Shown here piece after piece: positions 5,925-12,962 of a DNA stretch of 29,345 nt. The DNA comes from Lachnospiraceae bacterium UBA3641 (lineage in GTDB: Bacteria > Bacillota > Clostridia > Lachnospirales > Lachnospiraceae), in assembly GCA_002373875.1 (NCBI GenBank), contig DFKQ01000045.1, positions 1 to 29,345 of the forward strand, read 5' to 3'. Position 1 is the stretch's first letter. Each line of letters opens with the position of its first letter. A program made the position numbers and the translations under genes. The notes beneath the pieces were generated by a model, which was not told the DNA's origin, ran no database searches, and saw nothing but the letters and a program-made list of their open reading frames with translations.

Positions 5925-7511
5925 TTAGAATATTCTTCTTACATCAAGTACGCTTCTGTATCCGGCATTCGATACCTTGATACCGGTTGATGCGGTACTT
6001 GCATGTACTATCTGGCCTCCACCGATATAAATACCAACGTGACCCGAGTAGCATACGATATCGCCTGCCTGAGCGTTGGCCAGTCCGCCCACACTGTAAC
6101 CCATGCTCCTCTGTGCACCTGATGAGTGGGGCAGGGATACACCGAAGTTCCTGTATACCGACATGGTAAATCCTGAGCAGTCGGTACCACCCGTAAGTGA
6201 TGATCCACCATATACATACGGATTACCCACGAACTGCAGTGCGTAGTTGGCAACAGATGCACCCGGACCGCCGCCGGAAGCCGAGTAGCTTCCGCCACCG
6301 CCGCCGCTTGACTTGCTGCCCTTGCCTGACTTACCGCTGCTCTTACCCCTGGATGCTGCCCTGTTTGCAGCTGCGATAGCCGCCTTCCTTGCTGCCTCCT
6401 CCTTGCGGATACGGGCTTCTTCTTCTGCCTTGCTCTCGGCCTTGGGGAATTCGGTAGATACCTTAACGTACTCCTTACTTACCCAGCCGTCACCTTCCTC
6501 TATCGAAACCTTGCACCAGTTGTCATTCTCCTCAACAACCGTCAGCCTGTCCTCCATGGGAACAAGACCGAGAACCGGTGCATCCAGGCTTGCGCTCTCT
6601 CTTACCTTAAGTGTTGTAGTGTTAACAACAGCCACACGTTCTCCGACCTTCTTGGCCAGCTCTACAGCCGCATCACCGCTCACTACGAATTCACTCTTAA
6701 CGTAACCGGTCACGCTGCCGGACTTGATCTTATACCAGTCGCCGTCCTTATCCAGCCACTCACCGGCCGAATTGTTGTACAGCTTACCTACAACCTCTCC
6801 ATCCTCACTGGGGATATCCCTTACATTAACATAGTAGGAAACCTGTGCTATTACCAGCTTGGAGAAATCCTCATCGGAATCAAACTTACCTGCGGCTATG
6901 GCAACCTCGATAGTAGGTGCCGAAGATGCCTTCTTCTCGAGGATCTCATCAACCGATTCAATCTTAACCATATTGGCGGATACCGAATTGCCTGATACAG
7001 AGTCGTCCGATACCGAATCGCCCGATACGGAGTTGGCTGATACCATATTGGCAGATATCTGCGCTTCCCTCTCGGCTACCGCGTCTGCCTCGGTCTGGGC
7101 CACCAGCTTCTTAGCTTCATCGGTCTCACTTACCGTAATGGTCGCCGCCATACCTACAACCGACTCAACACCGAAGGTCTCGGCATCACGAACCGCCTTG
7201 GAAGCGGGTGTTTCCGCCTTTATTGAAATATCAATACTGTCACTTGTGCTTGCGGTAAGCGTACCTGCACCCTCAGATGCATCATCATTAGCCTTATTGT
7301 GTATATTCTGCGCCTTCTGCATTGCAGCGCTTCTTGCCCGCTCAGCCTTTATATCCTTAAGGGATGTTCCGTTACCCGTTACCAGTATTCCACCGCTTGA
7401 AGGAAGTACATTGGATGCTGTCGCCGCATATGTATCTACTGTAGGAAATCCTGTAACGACCATTGCGGTTACCGATAAAACTGCCGCAAATCTGATTACA
7501 TTATTCTTCAT
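5925..7511 (-). CDS. Secreted SH3-domain NlpC/P60 peptidoglycan hydrolase
   Basis: 528 residues with a signal peptide (about 1-30, cleavage near VDTYA). Two bacterial SH3 domains (about 221-285 and 291-353) should bind the wall. A Lys/Glu/Ala-rich helical linker (357-390) and a Gly/Ser-rich hinge (391-418) follow. The C40 NlpC/P60 domain (about 418-528) has catalytic Cys445 in TDCSGF, His491 in GHVGIYIGGG and a third polar residue His503 in IVHAS. Such enzymes cut gamma-D-glutamyl-meso-diaminopimelate bonds in peptidoglycan stems. Residues 154-182 are short repeats of the SVSGD type. The ATG is preceded by AAGGAG. A strong promoter lies about 180 bp upstream, with three hairpins in the leader. 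No partner gene lies in the same unit. Confidence 0.92.
   Translation of the reverse strand: MKNNVIRFAAVLSVTAMVVTGFPTVDTYAATASNVLPSSGGILVTGNGTSLKDIKAERARSAAMQKAQNIHNKANDDASEGAGTLTASTSDSIDISIKAETPASKAVRDAETFGVESVVGMAATITVSETDEAKKLVAQTEADAVAEREAQISANMVSANSVSGDSVSDDSVSGNSVSANMVKIESVDEILEKKASSAPTIEVAIAAGKFDSDEDFSKLVIAQVSYYVNVRDIPSEDGEVVGKLYNNSAGEWLDKDGDWYKIKSGSVTGYVKSEFVVSGDAAVELAKKVGERVAVVNTTTLKVRESASLDAPVLGLVPMEDRLTVVEENDNWCKVSIEEGDGWVSKEYVKVSTEFPKAESKAEEEARIRKEEAARKAAIAAANRAASRGKSSGKSGKGSKSSGGGGGSYSASGGGPGASVANYALQFVGNPYVYGGSSLTGGTDCSGFTMSVYRNFGVSLPHSSGAQRSMGYSVGGLANAQAGDIVCYSGHVGIYIGGGQIVHASTASTGIKVSNAGYRSVLDVRRIF
6966..7055 (-). repeat. 15-bp tandem repeats coding SVSxx units
   Basis: Inside the NlpC/P60 gene, residues about 154-182 repeat five-residue units (SVSGD, SVSDD, SVSGN, SVSAN) flanked by two ANMV copies. 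The DNA shows degenerate 15-bp units. It looks like a low-complexity spacer between the N-terminal region and the SH3 domains, and copy number could vary between strains. Confidence 0.7.
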
Positions 7512-7533
7512 CTATTCTCCTTATTACAGATTC

Positions 7534-7630
7534 AAAATGCTTCGCATTTTTCATTGTGGACATTCGTCCACAATATGTCTTTACAAAACATTCCTCTTTC
7601 AAGCCCTTCGGGTTTGACGAGTAATGTTTT
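7534..7630 (-). promoter_or_regulatory. Structured 5' leader of the NlpC/P60 gene (three hairpins)
   Basis: Between promoter and ATG are three consecutive stem-loops: AATGTTTT/AAAACATT with an inner CCC-GAA-GGG stem (7585-7630), a perfect 9-bp ATTGTGGAC/GTCCACAAT stem with a 4-nt loop (7553-7574), and a 7-bp AAAATGC-GAA-GCATTTT stem (7534-7550). The leader is about 175 nt. I see no match to the conserved core of the c-di-AMP riboswitch that often precedes such hydrolases, and no clear terminator switch, so a regulatory role is unproven. An open frame over this region (7501-7773) is not credible as a gene, since it spans the promoter. Confidence 0.5.
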
Positions 7631-7690
7631 ATAAATCCATAATCTGTCCTCAAAGTTAAACATGTTACAATTTTTTTACATTCAAGCGAA

Positions 7691-7719
7691 AATATACCAC
7701 TGCAGATTATTTTTGTCAA
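7691..7719 (-). promoter_or_regulatory. Strong sigma-A promoter of the NlpC/P60 gene
   Basis: Perfect -35 TTGACA (complement of 7714-7719), 17-bp spacer, extended TGG and -10 TATATT (7691-7696). Predicted start near 7684. Confidence 0.85.
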
Positions 7720-7810
7720 CTTGAAAGCCCGTAACACATTGAGCGGCATGTGATATTTTAAAGGCTGCTTCACTCCCCGTGCGGCTTAGCGGGTAATTGT
7801 TAAATTTTTG

Positions 7811-8761
7811 TTAACGAGTCACCAGATATTTCTCGATCGCGTACACTGCATTGGCTCCGTCCGCAACCGCCGTGACCACCTGCCTGAGTGATTTGGCCCG
7901 AAGATCACCCGCCACATAAACACCCGGAATGTTGGTCGCGCCATCTTCGCCTGCAATTACATACCCCTTGGCATCCATGAGCAGCTCGCCTTCCTTAAGT
8001 TCATCCTTATTCTGCCCACCTGTAATATAGGAAGAATTGGGATCGTTACCTACTGCGATAAACACGCCGTTAACCTCTATCTCCTTAACAGTTCCGTCCT
8101 TAACATTCTTCACCTTAACCTTCTCAACCGTATCCGAGCCTTCTATCTCCTCGACAACGCTGTCCCACACAGGTTCAACGTTTTCACATGCGAAAAGTGC
8201 CGTCTGAAGGGTCTTGGTAGCACGCAGTTCGTTCCTTCTGTGTATGATGTAGACCTTGGCGCAGCCCCTTGCCAAAAAGATGGCATCCTCAACGGCCACG
8301 TCACCGCCGCCTACTACAGCCACGGTCTTCTTCTTAAAGAAGGCACCGTCACAGGTTGCGCAGTAGGATACACCCATTCCTGCAAGTTCCTGCTCACCCT
8401 TCACCTTAAGCTTGCCCGGCGAATTCCCCGTTGCCAGTATAAGGGCCCTTGCCTCGTAATCACCCTTATCCGTCTTCACCTTCTTAATGTCTCCTGCAAG
8501 TTCAAGCCCGGTTATGTCGGCCGTGATCCTCTCGGTTCCGTAATTGTCCACATGTTCGGACATCTTGGTTGCAAGGTCCATTCCCGACAATCCCGGCAAT
8601 CCCGGATAGTTGTCTATCTCATAGGTGTTGATTATCTGACCGCCGCTTATGTAATTCTTCTCTATTAAGAGCACATCAAGCTCCGCCCTCTTGGCATATA
8701 TTGCGGCCGTAAGGCCTGCCGGTCCCGCACCCACGATTATAAGATCATATACTTTACTCAT
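7811..8761 (-). CDS. trxB: Thioredoxin-disulfide reductase
   Basis: 316 residues, normal length for low-Mr thioredoxin reductase. An FAD-binding GAGPAG lies at 11-16, the redox-active pair Cys134-Ala-Thr-Cys137 in YCATCDGAFF, an NADPH-binding GGGDVAVEDA segment near 156-165 with HRR following (NADPH preference), and a C-terminal FAD motif GVYVAGDLR. It reduces thioredoxin with NADPH in the cytoplasm. Translation starts at the ATG with GGAGGAG upstream. It diverges from the SDR gene; its predicted promoter -10 overlaps the SDR -10. Its ~120-nt leader includes a dispersed palindromic repeat. No thioredoxin gene is adjacent. Confidence 0.95.
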   Translation of the reverse strand: MSKVYDLIIVGAGPAGLTAAIYAKRAELDVLLIEKNYISGGQIINTYEIDNYPGLPGLSGMDLATKMSEHVDNYGTERITADITGLELAGDIKKVKTDKGDYEARALILATGNSPGKLKVKGEQELAGMGVSYCATCDGAFFKKKTVAVVGGGDVAVEDAIFLARGCAKVYIIHRRNELRATKTLQTALFACENVEPVWDSVVEEIEGSDTVEKVKVKNVKDGTVKEIEVNGVFIAVGNDPNSSYITGGQNKDELKEGELLMDAKGYVIAGEDGATNIPGVYVAGDLRAKSLRQVVTAVADGANAVYAIEKYLVTR

Positions 8762-8787
8762 GTCTTCTCCTCCGTCACTTAGTTTTT

Positions 8788-8852
8788 GTCATCCAAAACG
8801 CAGTGAAGGATCCCTTCTCCCAAACCGGCTTCTTCACTTCGCACAGAATGTC
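8788..8852. repeat. Dispersed palindromic element of the GTCATCC...GAATGTC type
   Basis: Begins GTCATCC, contains CGCAGTGAAGGATCCC, and ends CTTCACTTCGCACAGAATGTC in inverted relation, giving an imperfect inverted repeat of about 20 bp per arm. From memory, it resembles a widespread bacterial repeat whose chance translation gives HPERSEGS-like peptides; here one frame gives CHPKRSEGS. It sits in the trxB leader. Family membership is recognition, not a search result. Confidence 0.55.
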
Positions 8853-8861
8853 TTTATATCC

Positions 8862-8890
8862 TTGACCCGTTTTCCGGGATTGGTTATATT
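8862..8890 (+). promoter_or_regulatory. Sigma-A promoter of the SDR gene, leaderless geometry
   Basis: TTGACC (8862-8867), 17-bp spacer, TATATT (8885-8890), then only 7 bases to the ATG at 8898. The expected +1 is the A of the start codon, and no Shine-Dalgarno sequence precedes it. Confidence 0.65.
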
Positions 8891-8916
8891 ATAAAACATG
8901 AAGAATAAACACGCAA
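8888..8916 (-). promoter_or_regulatory. Predicted trxB promoter, interlocked with the SDR promoter
   Basis: Minus-strand TATAAT (8888-8893) with TTGCGT 17 bp upstream (8911-8916, inside the SDR coding region). The -10 overlaps the opposing SDR -10 by three bases, so the polymerases would compete. The -35 match is only moderate. Confidence 0.45.
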
Positions 8917-9620
8917 TTATAACAGGTGCATCCCGTGGTATCGGACGGGCCATAGCAGAGAAGCTTGCAGGCCGGGGCTACAACCTCACGATAACCTGTA
9001 TCAATAATGTAGATAAGCTTAATGAACTGGCCGGACAATTACGGGAGGCTTACAAGATCACCTGCCGAACCTTTGCGGGAGATCTGTCGGATCCTTCACA
9101 GGCTGACCGCCTGTTTGAAGATGTTAAAGAGCTTGATGTTCTTGTAAACAACGCCGGGATCTCATATGTAGGTCTTATTCAGGACATGACTGTTGAAGAG
9201 TGGAACCGTGTGATAAGCACGAACCTAAGCTCCGCCTTCTACTGCTCACGACTGTCCATACCTCTTATGTTAAGTAAAAAGAATGGCTGCATAATAAATA
9301 TATCGTCCGTCTGGGGGGAACACGGAGCTTCAACGGAGGTTGCCTATTCCGCGTCCAAGGGCGGCCTTAATGCATTCACCAGGGCTCTCGCCAGAGAACT
9401 TGCTCCCAGTAATATACGCGTTAATGCAGTCGCCTGCGGTATGATCGATACAGATATGAACAGGATCTTTGACAGCGATGATATTTCTTCCATAATAGAA
9501 GAAATTCCGGCAGGTCGTATGGGCCGGCCGGAAGAAGTCGCGGATCTTGTATGCGGTCTATGTATGGGGCACAGCTATATTACCGGACAGGTCATCACTC
9601 TTGACGGGGGATGGATGTAG
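8898..9620 (+). CDS. SDR-family oxidoreductase (FabG-like)
   Basis: 240 residues, classical short-chain dehydrogenase. The nucleotide-binding TGASRGIG is at 9-16, NNAG at 84-87, and the catalytic residues are Asn110, Ser137, Tyr150 and Lys154 (AYSASKGG). The C-terminal ITGQVITLDGGW is the usual cofactor/tetramer segment. It may reduce 3-oxoacyl-ACP like FabG, but no fatty-acid synthesis genes are nearby, so the substrate is open (sugar, polyol or acyl-thioester). It is the only plus-strand gene in the window. It appears leaderless: a -10 box lies 7 bases before the ATG and no ribosome-binding site is present. Its 3' end overlaps the convergent DMT gene by 26 bp with no terminator between them. 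Confidence 0.88.
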   Translation: MKNKHAIITGASRGIGRAIAEKLAGRGYNLTITCINNVDKLNELAGQLREAYKITCRTFAGDLSDPSQADRLFEDVKELDVLVNNAGISYVGLIQDMTVEEWNRVISTNLSSAFYCSRLSIPLMLSKKNGCIINISSVWGEHGASTEVAYSASKGGLNAFTRALARELAPSNIRVNAVACGMIDTDMNRIFDSDDISSIIEEIPAGRMGRPEEVADLVCGLCMGHSYITGQVITLDGGWM

Positions 9621-10557
9621 GGAGCTGTACCAATATTATAGCCACGAACATGATGATGCAGCCGGCACCTTCACGTAAGCTCATCCTCTCACCAAGCATC
9701 AGGACACCTCCGAGAACCGCGAATACCGCTTCAAGGCTCATAATAAGCGAAGCCGGCGTGGGATCGGCGTACTTCTGTCCAACTATCTGAAGGGTATAAC
9801 CCATACCACCCGAAACGAAACCGCAATACAGGATCGGCAGGATAGCCGACCTTATCTGTGAAGCTTGCGGAACTTCAAACATAAAGGCGAGCATCAGTGA
9901 AAGCACCGATGCAGTAACGAACTGAATGGCCGACATGCTTATGGGCTCGGCCTTTTTTACAAAATGATCACAGCATAGGATATGTCCGCTGTAGAGAAGT
10001 GCGCATACCAGCATAAGTGCATCACCCTTAGTCAGGTACAAGGCTTCATTCACACACAGAAAATACATACCCACTATACCGAGCAGGACCGCCAGCCATA
10101 CCGTCCACGATTGTCGCATCCTGAATAAAATAAATCCGACTATCGGAACAAAGAGCATATACATTGCGGTTATAAAACCCGCCTTACCGGCACTTGTATA
10201 TACGATCCCGATCTGCTGAAAGAGGGTTGCCGACACAAGAAACACACCGCAGCATATACCGCCCCTGATCGTATTTATCCTACGCTCACCGGCTGAGCGT
10301 GAAGAGCTTGTGACCCCTGCGCTCTCCTGACCATCCGAATAAAAAGGACCCGACCGGATCCTTTTCTTTCTTTTTCCCGTTATGTTTATTATTACCGCCA
10401 TGATCCCGATAAATACTGCCGATAATATCTCTCTTGCGGCTGTAAAGGTTATGGGACCGATATCCTCCATGCCCAGCCGCTGCCAGGCAAATCCCATGCC
10501 CCATATGGCAGCTGTGAACATAAGGATCGTATTCCCCAGCATTTTCTTATTTTTCAT
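9595..10557 (-). CDS. EamA/DMT-family membrane transporter
   Basis: 320 residues with about ten hydrophobic helices in two EamA repeats, typical of the drug/metabolite transporter superfamily (exporters of amino acids, metabolites or drugs). First repeat: MLGNTILMFTAAIWGMGFAW onward; second begins near GDALMLVCALLYSGHILC and ends with SLEAVFAVLGGVLMLGERMS and a final helix. A polar loop of about 36 residues (about 61-97, rich in Lys, Arg, Ser) after the second helix is longer than usual. The region before the ATG has only a weak ribosome-binding site; the gene follows the small protein gene by 25 bp and is probably co-transcribed and translationally coupled. It overlaps the convergent SDR by 26 bp. 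The substrate cannot be predicted. Confidence 0.85.
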   Translation of the reverse strand: MKNKKMLGNTILMFTAAIWGMGFAWQRLGMEDIGPITFTAAREILSAVFIGIMAVIINITGKRKKRIRSGPFYSDGQESAGVTSSSRSAGERRINTIRGGICCGVFLVSATLFQQIGIVYTSAGKAGFITAMYMLFVPIVGFILFRMRQSWTVWLAVLLGIVGMYFLCVNEALYLTKGDALMLVCALLYSGHILCCDHFVKKAEPISMSAIQFVTASVLSLMLAFMFEVPQASQIRSAILPILYCGFVSGGMGYTLQIVGQKYADPTPASLIMSLEAVFAVLGGVLMLGERMSLREGAGCIIMFVAIILVQLPTSIPRQE

Positions 10558-10582
10558 ATTCGTTGTTTCCGATCACCTCAGA

Positions 10583-10954
10583 CTAGATCATCCCGGCTAT
10601 TTTATACTTCTGCAGCACAAGTCCGCAAACCGCCAGATACATATTAAGCTCTTCCTTCTCAGCCTCCGTGAAGGGATCCTCTGATGCATACGCATAAACA
10701 GCGATTGACGGGATCATCTCCGACTCAAGTATACACTTGACCGGCTCTCCGACAGGATCCTTATCCTCACTTCCGTAAAGAGTCAACACCTTCCTGTCAG
10801 TATCATCATATCCCAAAAACTCTGCTTCTATTCCACTCAGATGATAAATATAAGCAACCCCTGTCAGGGAATCTTCAAGCCTGGTCAAGTCACCGTCTTC
10901 CTCGGATATTTCCTTCAAAAACTGTAAATACAGATCCTGATTTTCCTTCGTCAT
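10583..10954 (-). CDS. Small cytoplasmic protein, possibly GAF-like
   Basis: 123 residues, acidic, with no signal peptide or membrane helix. I do not recognise it with certainty. The alternating hydrophobic pattern (GVAYIYHLSGIEAEF near 32-46) and the C-terminal PFTEAEKEELNMYLAVCGLVLQ resemble the end of GAF-type sensor domains, but a complete domain would be longer. The ATG has AGGAGG 10 bases upstream and a TATAAT promoter about 70 bp away. It leads the unit with the DMT transporter, so a link to transport or its control is possible but only inferred. Confidence 0.65.
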   Translation of the reverse strand: MTKENQDLYLQFLKEISEEDGDLTRLEDSLTGVAYIYHLSGIEAEFLGYDDTDRKVLTLYGSEDKDPVGEPVKCILESEMIPSIAVYAYASEDPFTEAEKEELNMYLAVCGLVLQKYKIAGMI

Positions 10955-11025
10955 ATTACAGAAACCTCCTATAACCCCAGATTATAAAAACACATTATCC
11001 GGTCCCTTACATAGCCGGTTCCTAT

Positions 11026-11054
11026 ATTATATCATAAAATGCAACTATTCAAAA
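11026..11054 (-). promoter_or_regulatory. Promoter of the small protein/DMT unit
   Basis: Minus-strand -10 TATAAT (11026-11031) preceded by an extended TGA. The -35 position at 17-bp spacing is TTTTGA (11049-11054), a poor match, so the extended -10 probably carries the promoter. AT-rich palindromes just upstream may end the preceding gene's transcript, but no GC-rich terminator is visible. Confidence 0.5.
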
Positions 11055-11108
11055 CAGCACATATTTTATAAATATATGTATTGGATGAATCCAAAACAGG
11101 CTCGCTCA

Positions 11109-12848
11109 TTATGGCTCCGCAGTATATTTACGAAATACTCCGGGAGGCAGGACCACATCCGCCGTATAATAAGTCTTCTTTTCGAAGTCCTCGTATATGG
11201 TTACGGGCACCGCCGGTATCAGTTCACCCGATACCGCATCCTTAAAGCCCTCTGTTTTATTCAAGCTGCTAAGCCTTACATGGGCAGGACGCACATCACC
11301 CTTGACGTACCGGTAAAGGATCAGGCTGCCATCATCATAGGTAAACATCGAGAAGTTGCTTCCGGATGCGTACAGCAAGGGATTCATTGCCCTCTTATAA
11401 ACATCCGTCGCAGAACGCGGCATCCTGTAAAGGTCAGCGTAATTATCAGGCACAGCCATAATATAGAGCCTGCCCCTTCCGTATGCGCTTCTTAGGAACA
11501 ACGATGTATGGTAATCCCCGTCACCTCCGTTAAGCAGTGACCAGGATGCATTGTTCCCGTGGACTATCTCCGGGAACAGGATGGGTGTGCGATGGTCGAT
11601 ATAACCTGCATCATCCCCTGTAACATGATATCTTGTTACCGCAAGCTTCCTGTCGCTCACATAGCTTTCCGTAAGACCTGCTGCCCTAAGCTCATCTCCT
11701 TTAATACGAAGGAAGCCGCTTGTTATGATCGCATCCCCTCCGCCTTCAACAAAGCTTACAAGCCTGTCAATGATGTCATCGTCATAAGCCGCGCTTTCGG
11801 TGATAAATACCCTGTCACTGTCTATAGGCCATACAGGTGTAGCCTCTACCGGTATCCCTATCATTCCAAGCCGCATCTCAAGGTGATTCTCACCGGATGA
11901 AGCATGGGGTATATATGCAGGTATTCCCACCGGTTTACCTATACCCTCCAGAAGCTTATCGATCTTCTTAAGCTGCATCCCCATTGCCCCGACAAAATAA
12001 TTGTCCACGATATCGGACCATTGGAAATGCATGAGCTCCCCTGCTCCCGCAAATGCCGTAAGATACGCCTGTTCAAGATAACGGTCAGCACACCAGCACT
12101 GGTAGGGATCGAACCATCCCCCGCCGTTCCTTCCGGGCCAGGCATTCTCCATAAACCTTACAAGCGAATAGCTCAGATACTCGGGCAGGTGCTGGTCGGC
12201 ATAAGCCGGACTTCTGGTCTCGGTTCCTATATAGGTTGCATCGAAAATATCATCCTGGGTATCAGGTCTGTATCCGGTAAAGTGGTATGACTCTCTCCAG
12301 TTGGGATATTTAATGACCATTCGGACCCCCGGATTTACCGCCCTTGCCGGACCCACGATAAGGTTCCTCGATACGTCCTCCATCAGGTCCTTCCTGAATT
12401 CCACCCAATCCCTGTCACCCTTCTCCCTTATACAGCTCTCACAGGTACAGTTGGTGAAATAGAAATCATCCAGGATCACTTCATCGAAAAGCTTCGCCGT
12501 GTATTCCGAAATAGCCTTTATACGTTCTCTCATTGCGGGATCGGTATAGCAGAAGGTCTCAAATATCCTCCTCTTGCCAGCCTTCGCTCCTTCAAAGTCA
12601 TGGATCGTTGTTGTTATCCCGCCGGATACGGTAACTCCCTTTTCCTCCAGAAATTCCTTGACCCATTTTATCTGTTCTTCGCTCACATCATGCCTGTCCC
12701 TGTGGGTCTCAAGATATACCTTGTCAAGGCCTATATACTTTTCGATAAAGTCATAATCCCCGGCAAGCTTCTGCGGAGTAAATGACTCTGCCACCTGAGC
12801 CGGTATATATACAACTGTTTTGAAGTTCTTGTAATGTCGGTTCTGCAT
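11109..12848 (-). CDS. Putative TIM-barrel glycoside hydrolase-like protein
   Basis: 579 residues with no signal peptide, so cytoplasmic. The N-terminal ~330 residues have a (beta/alpha)8 look: VYLETHRDRHDV near 44-55, DEVILDDFYFTNC at 122-134, VIKYPNWRESY at 178-188, GELMHFQWSDI further on. D127/D128 sit at the end of a predicted strand where an acidic catalytic residue would be expected. C134, C136 and C139 (NCTCESC) form a compact cysteine cluster that could bind metal, as in some GH42-like proteins. The middle (HLEMRLGMIGIPVEATPVWP, then a GGGDAIITSGF segment) resembles the flavodoxin-like trimerisation domain of beta-galactosidases. The C-terminus is beta-rich. I cannot assign a CAZy family. 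It follows the iron alcohol dehydrogenase on the same strand, with GH9 nearby, so a role in sugar use is likely. Confidence 0.7.
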   Translation of the reverse strand: MQNRHYKNFKTVVYIPAQVAESFTPQKLAGDYDFIEKYIGLDKVYLETHRDRHDVSEEQIKWVKEFLEEKGVTVSGGITTTIHDFEGAKAGKRRIFETFCYTDPAMRERIKAISEYTAKLFDEVILDDFYFTNCTCESCIREKGDRDWVEFRKDLMEDVSRNLIVGPARAVNPGVRMVIKYPNWRESYHFTGYRPDTQDDIFDATYIGTETRSPAYADQHLPEYLSYSLVRFMENAWPGRNGGGWFDPYQCWCADRYLEQAYLTAFAGAGELMHFQWSDIVDNYFVGAMGMQLKKIDKLLEGIGKPVGIPAYIPHASSGENHLEMRLGMIGIPVEATPVWPIDSDRVFITESAAYDDDIIDRLVSFVEGGGDAIITSGFLRIKGDELRAAGLTESYVSDRKLAVTRYHVTGDDAGYIDHRTPILFPEIVHGNNASWSLLNGGDGDYHTSLFLRSAYGRGRLYIMAVPDNYADLYRMPRSATDVYKRAMNPLLYASGSNFSMFTYDDGSLILYRYVKGDVRPAHVRLSSLNKTEGFKDAVSGELIPAVPVTIYEDFEKKTYYTADVVLPPGVFRKYTAEP

Positions 12849-12892
12849 TATTTATTCCTTTTACCTGTTTTATATGCTTTACGATCCTTAAT

Positions 12893-12956
12893 CCATGTGC
12901 ACATCTCCAAGCCCTAAAGGACTAGCTTCGCGTCGCAGGAAAGAGATGTACACAGG
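12893..12956 (-). other. Long hairpin between alcohol dehydrogenase and hydrolase-like gene
   Basis: A 14-bp stem (core GTGTACATCTC with GAGATGTGCAC on the minus strand, one bulged base) closes a loop holding a second 5-bp stem with a UUUA loop. Each stem has one G-U pair that exists only in the minus-strand RNA. No U-run follows, so it is not an evident terminator. Possible roles are mRNA processing, stability or attenuation. Confidence 0.55.
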
Positions 12957-12962
12957 ATTGAA

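Noticed and set aside
5987..7617. Long plus-strand ORFs over the NlpC/P60 gene (and similar frames over other genes)
   Set aside because: They are opposite-strand shadows with unnatural composition, lacking ribosome-binding sites.
7534..7690. c-di-AMP (ydaO-type) riboswitch before the NlpC/P60 gene
   Set aside because: The context fits, but I cannot find the conserved core by eye, and the leader seems to be simple hairpins.
7501..7773. 90-residue ORF upstream of the NlpC/P60 gene
   Set aside because: It spans the strong promoter and the leader hairpins, overlaps the next start codon, and has no family features.
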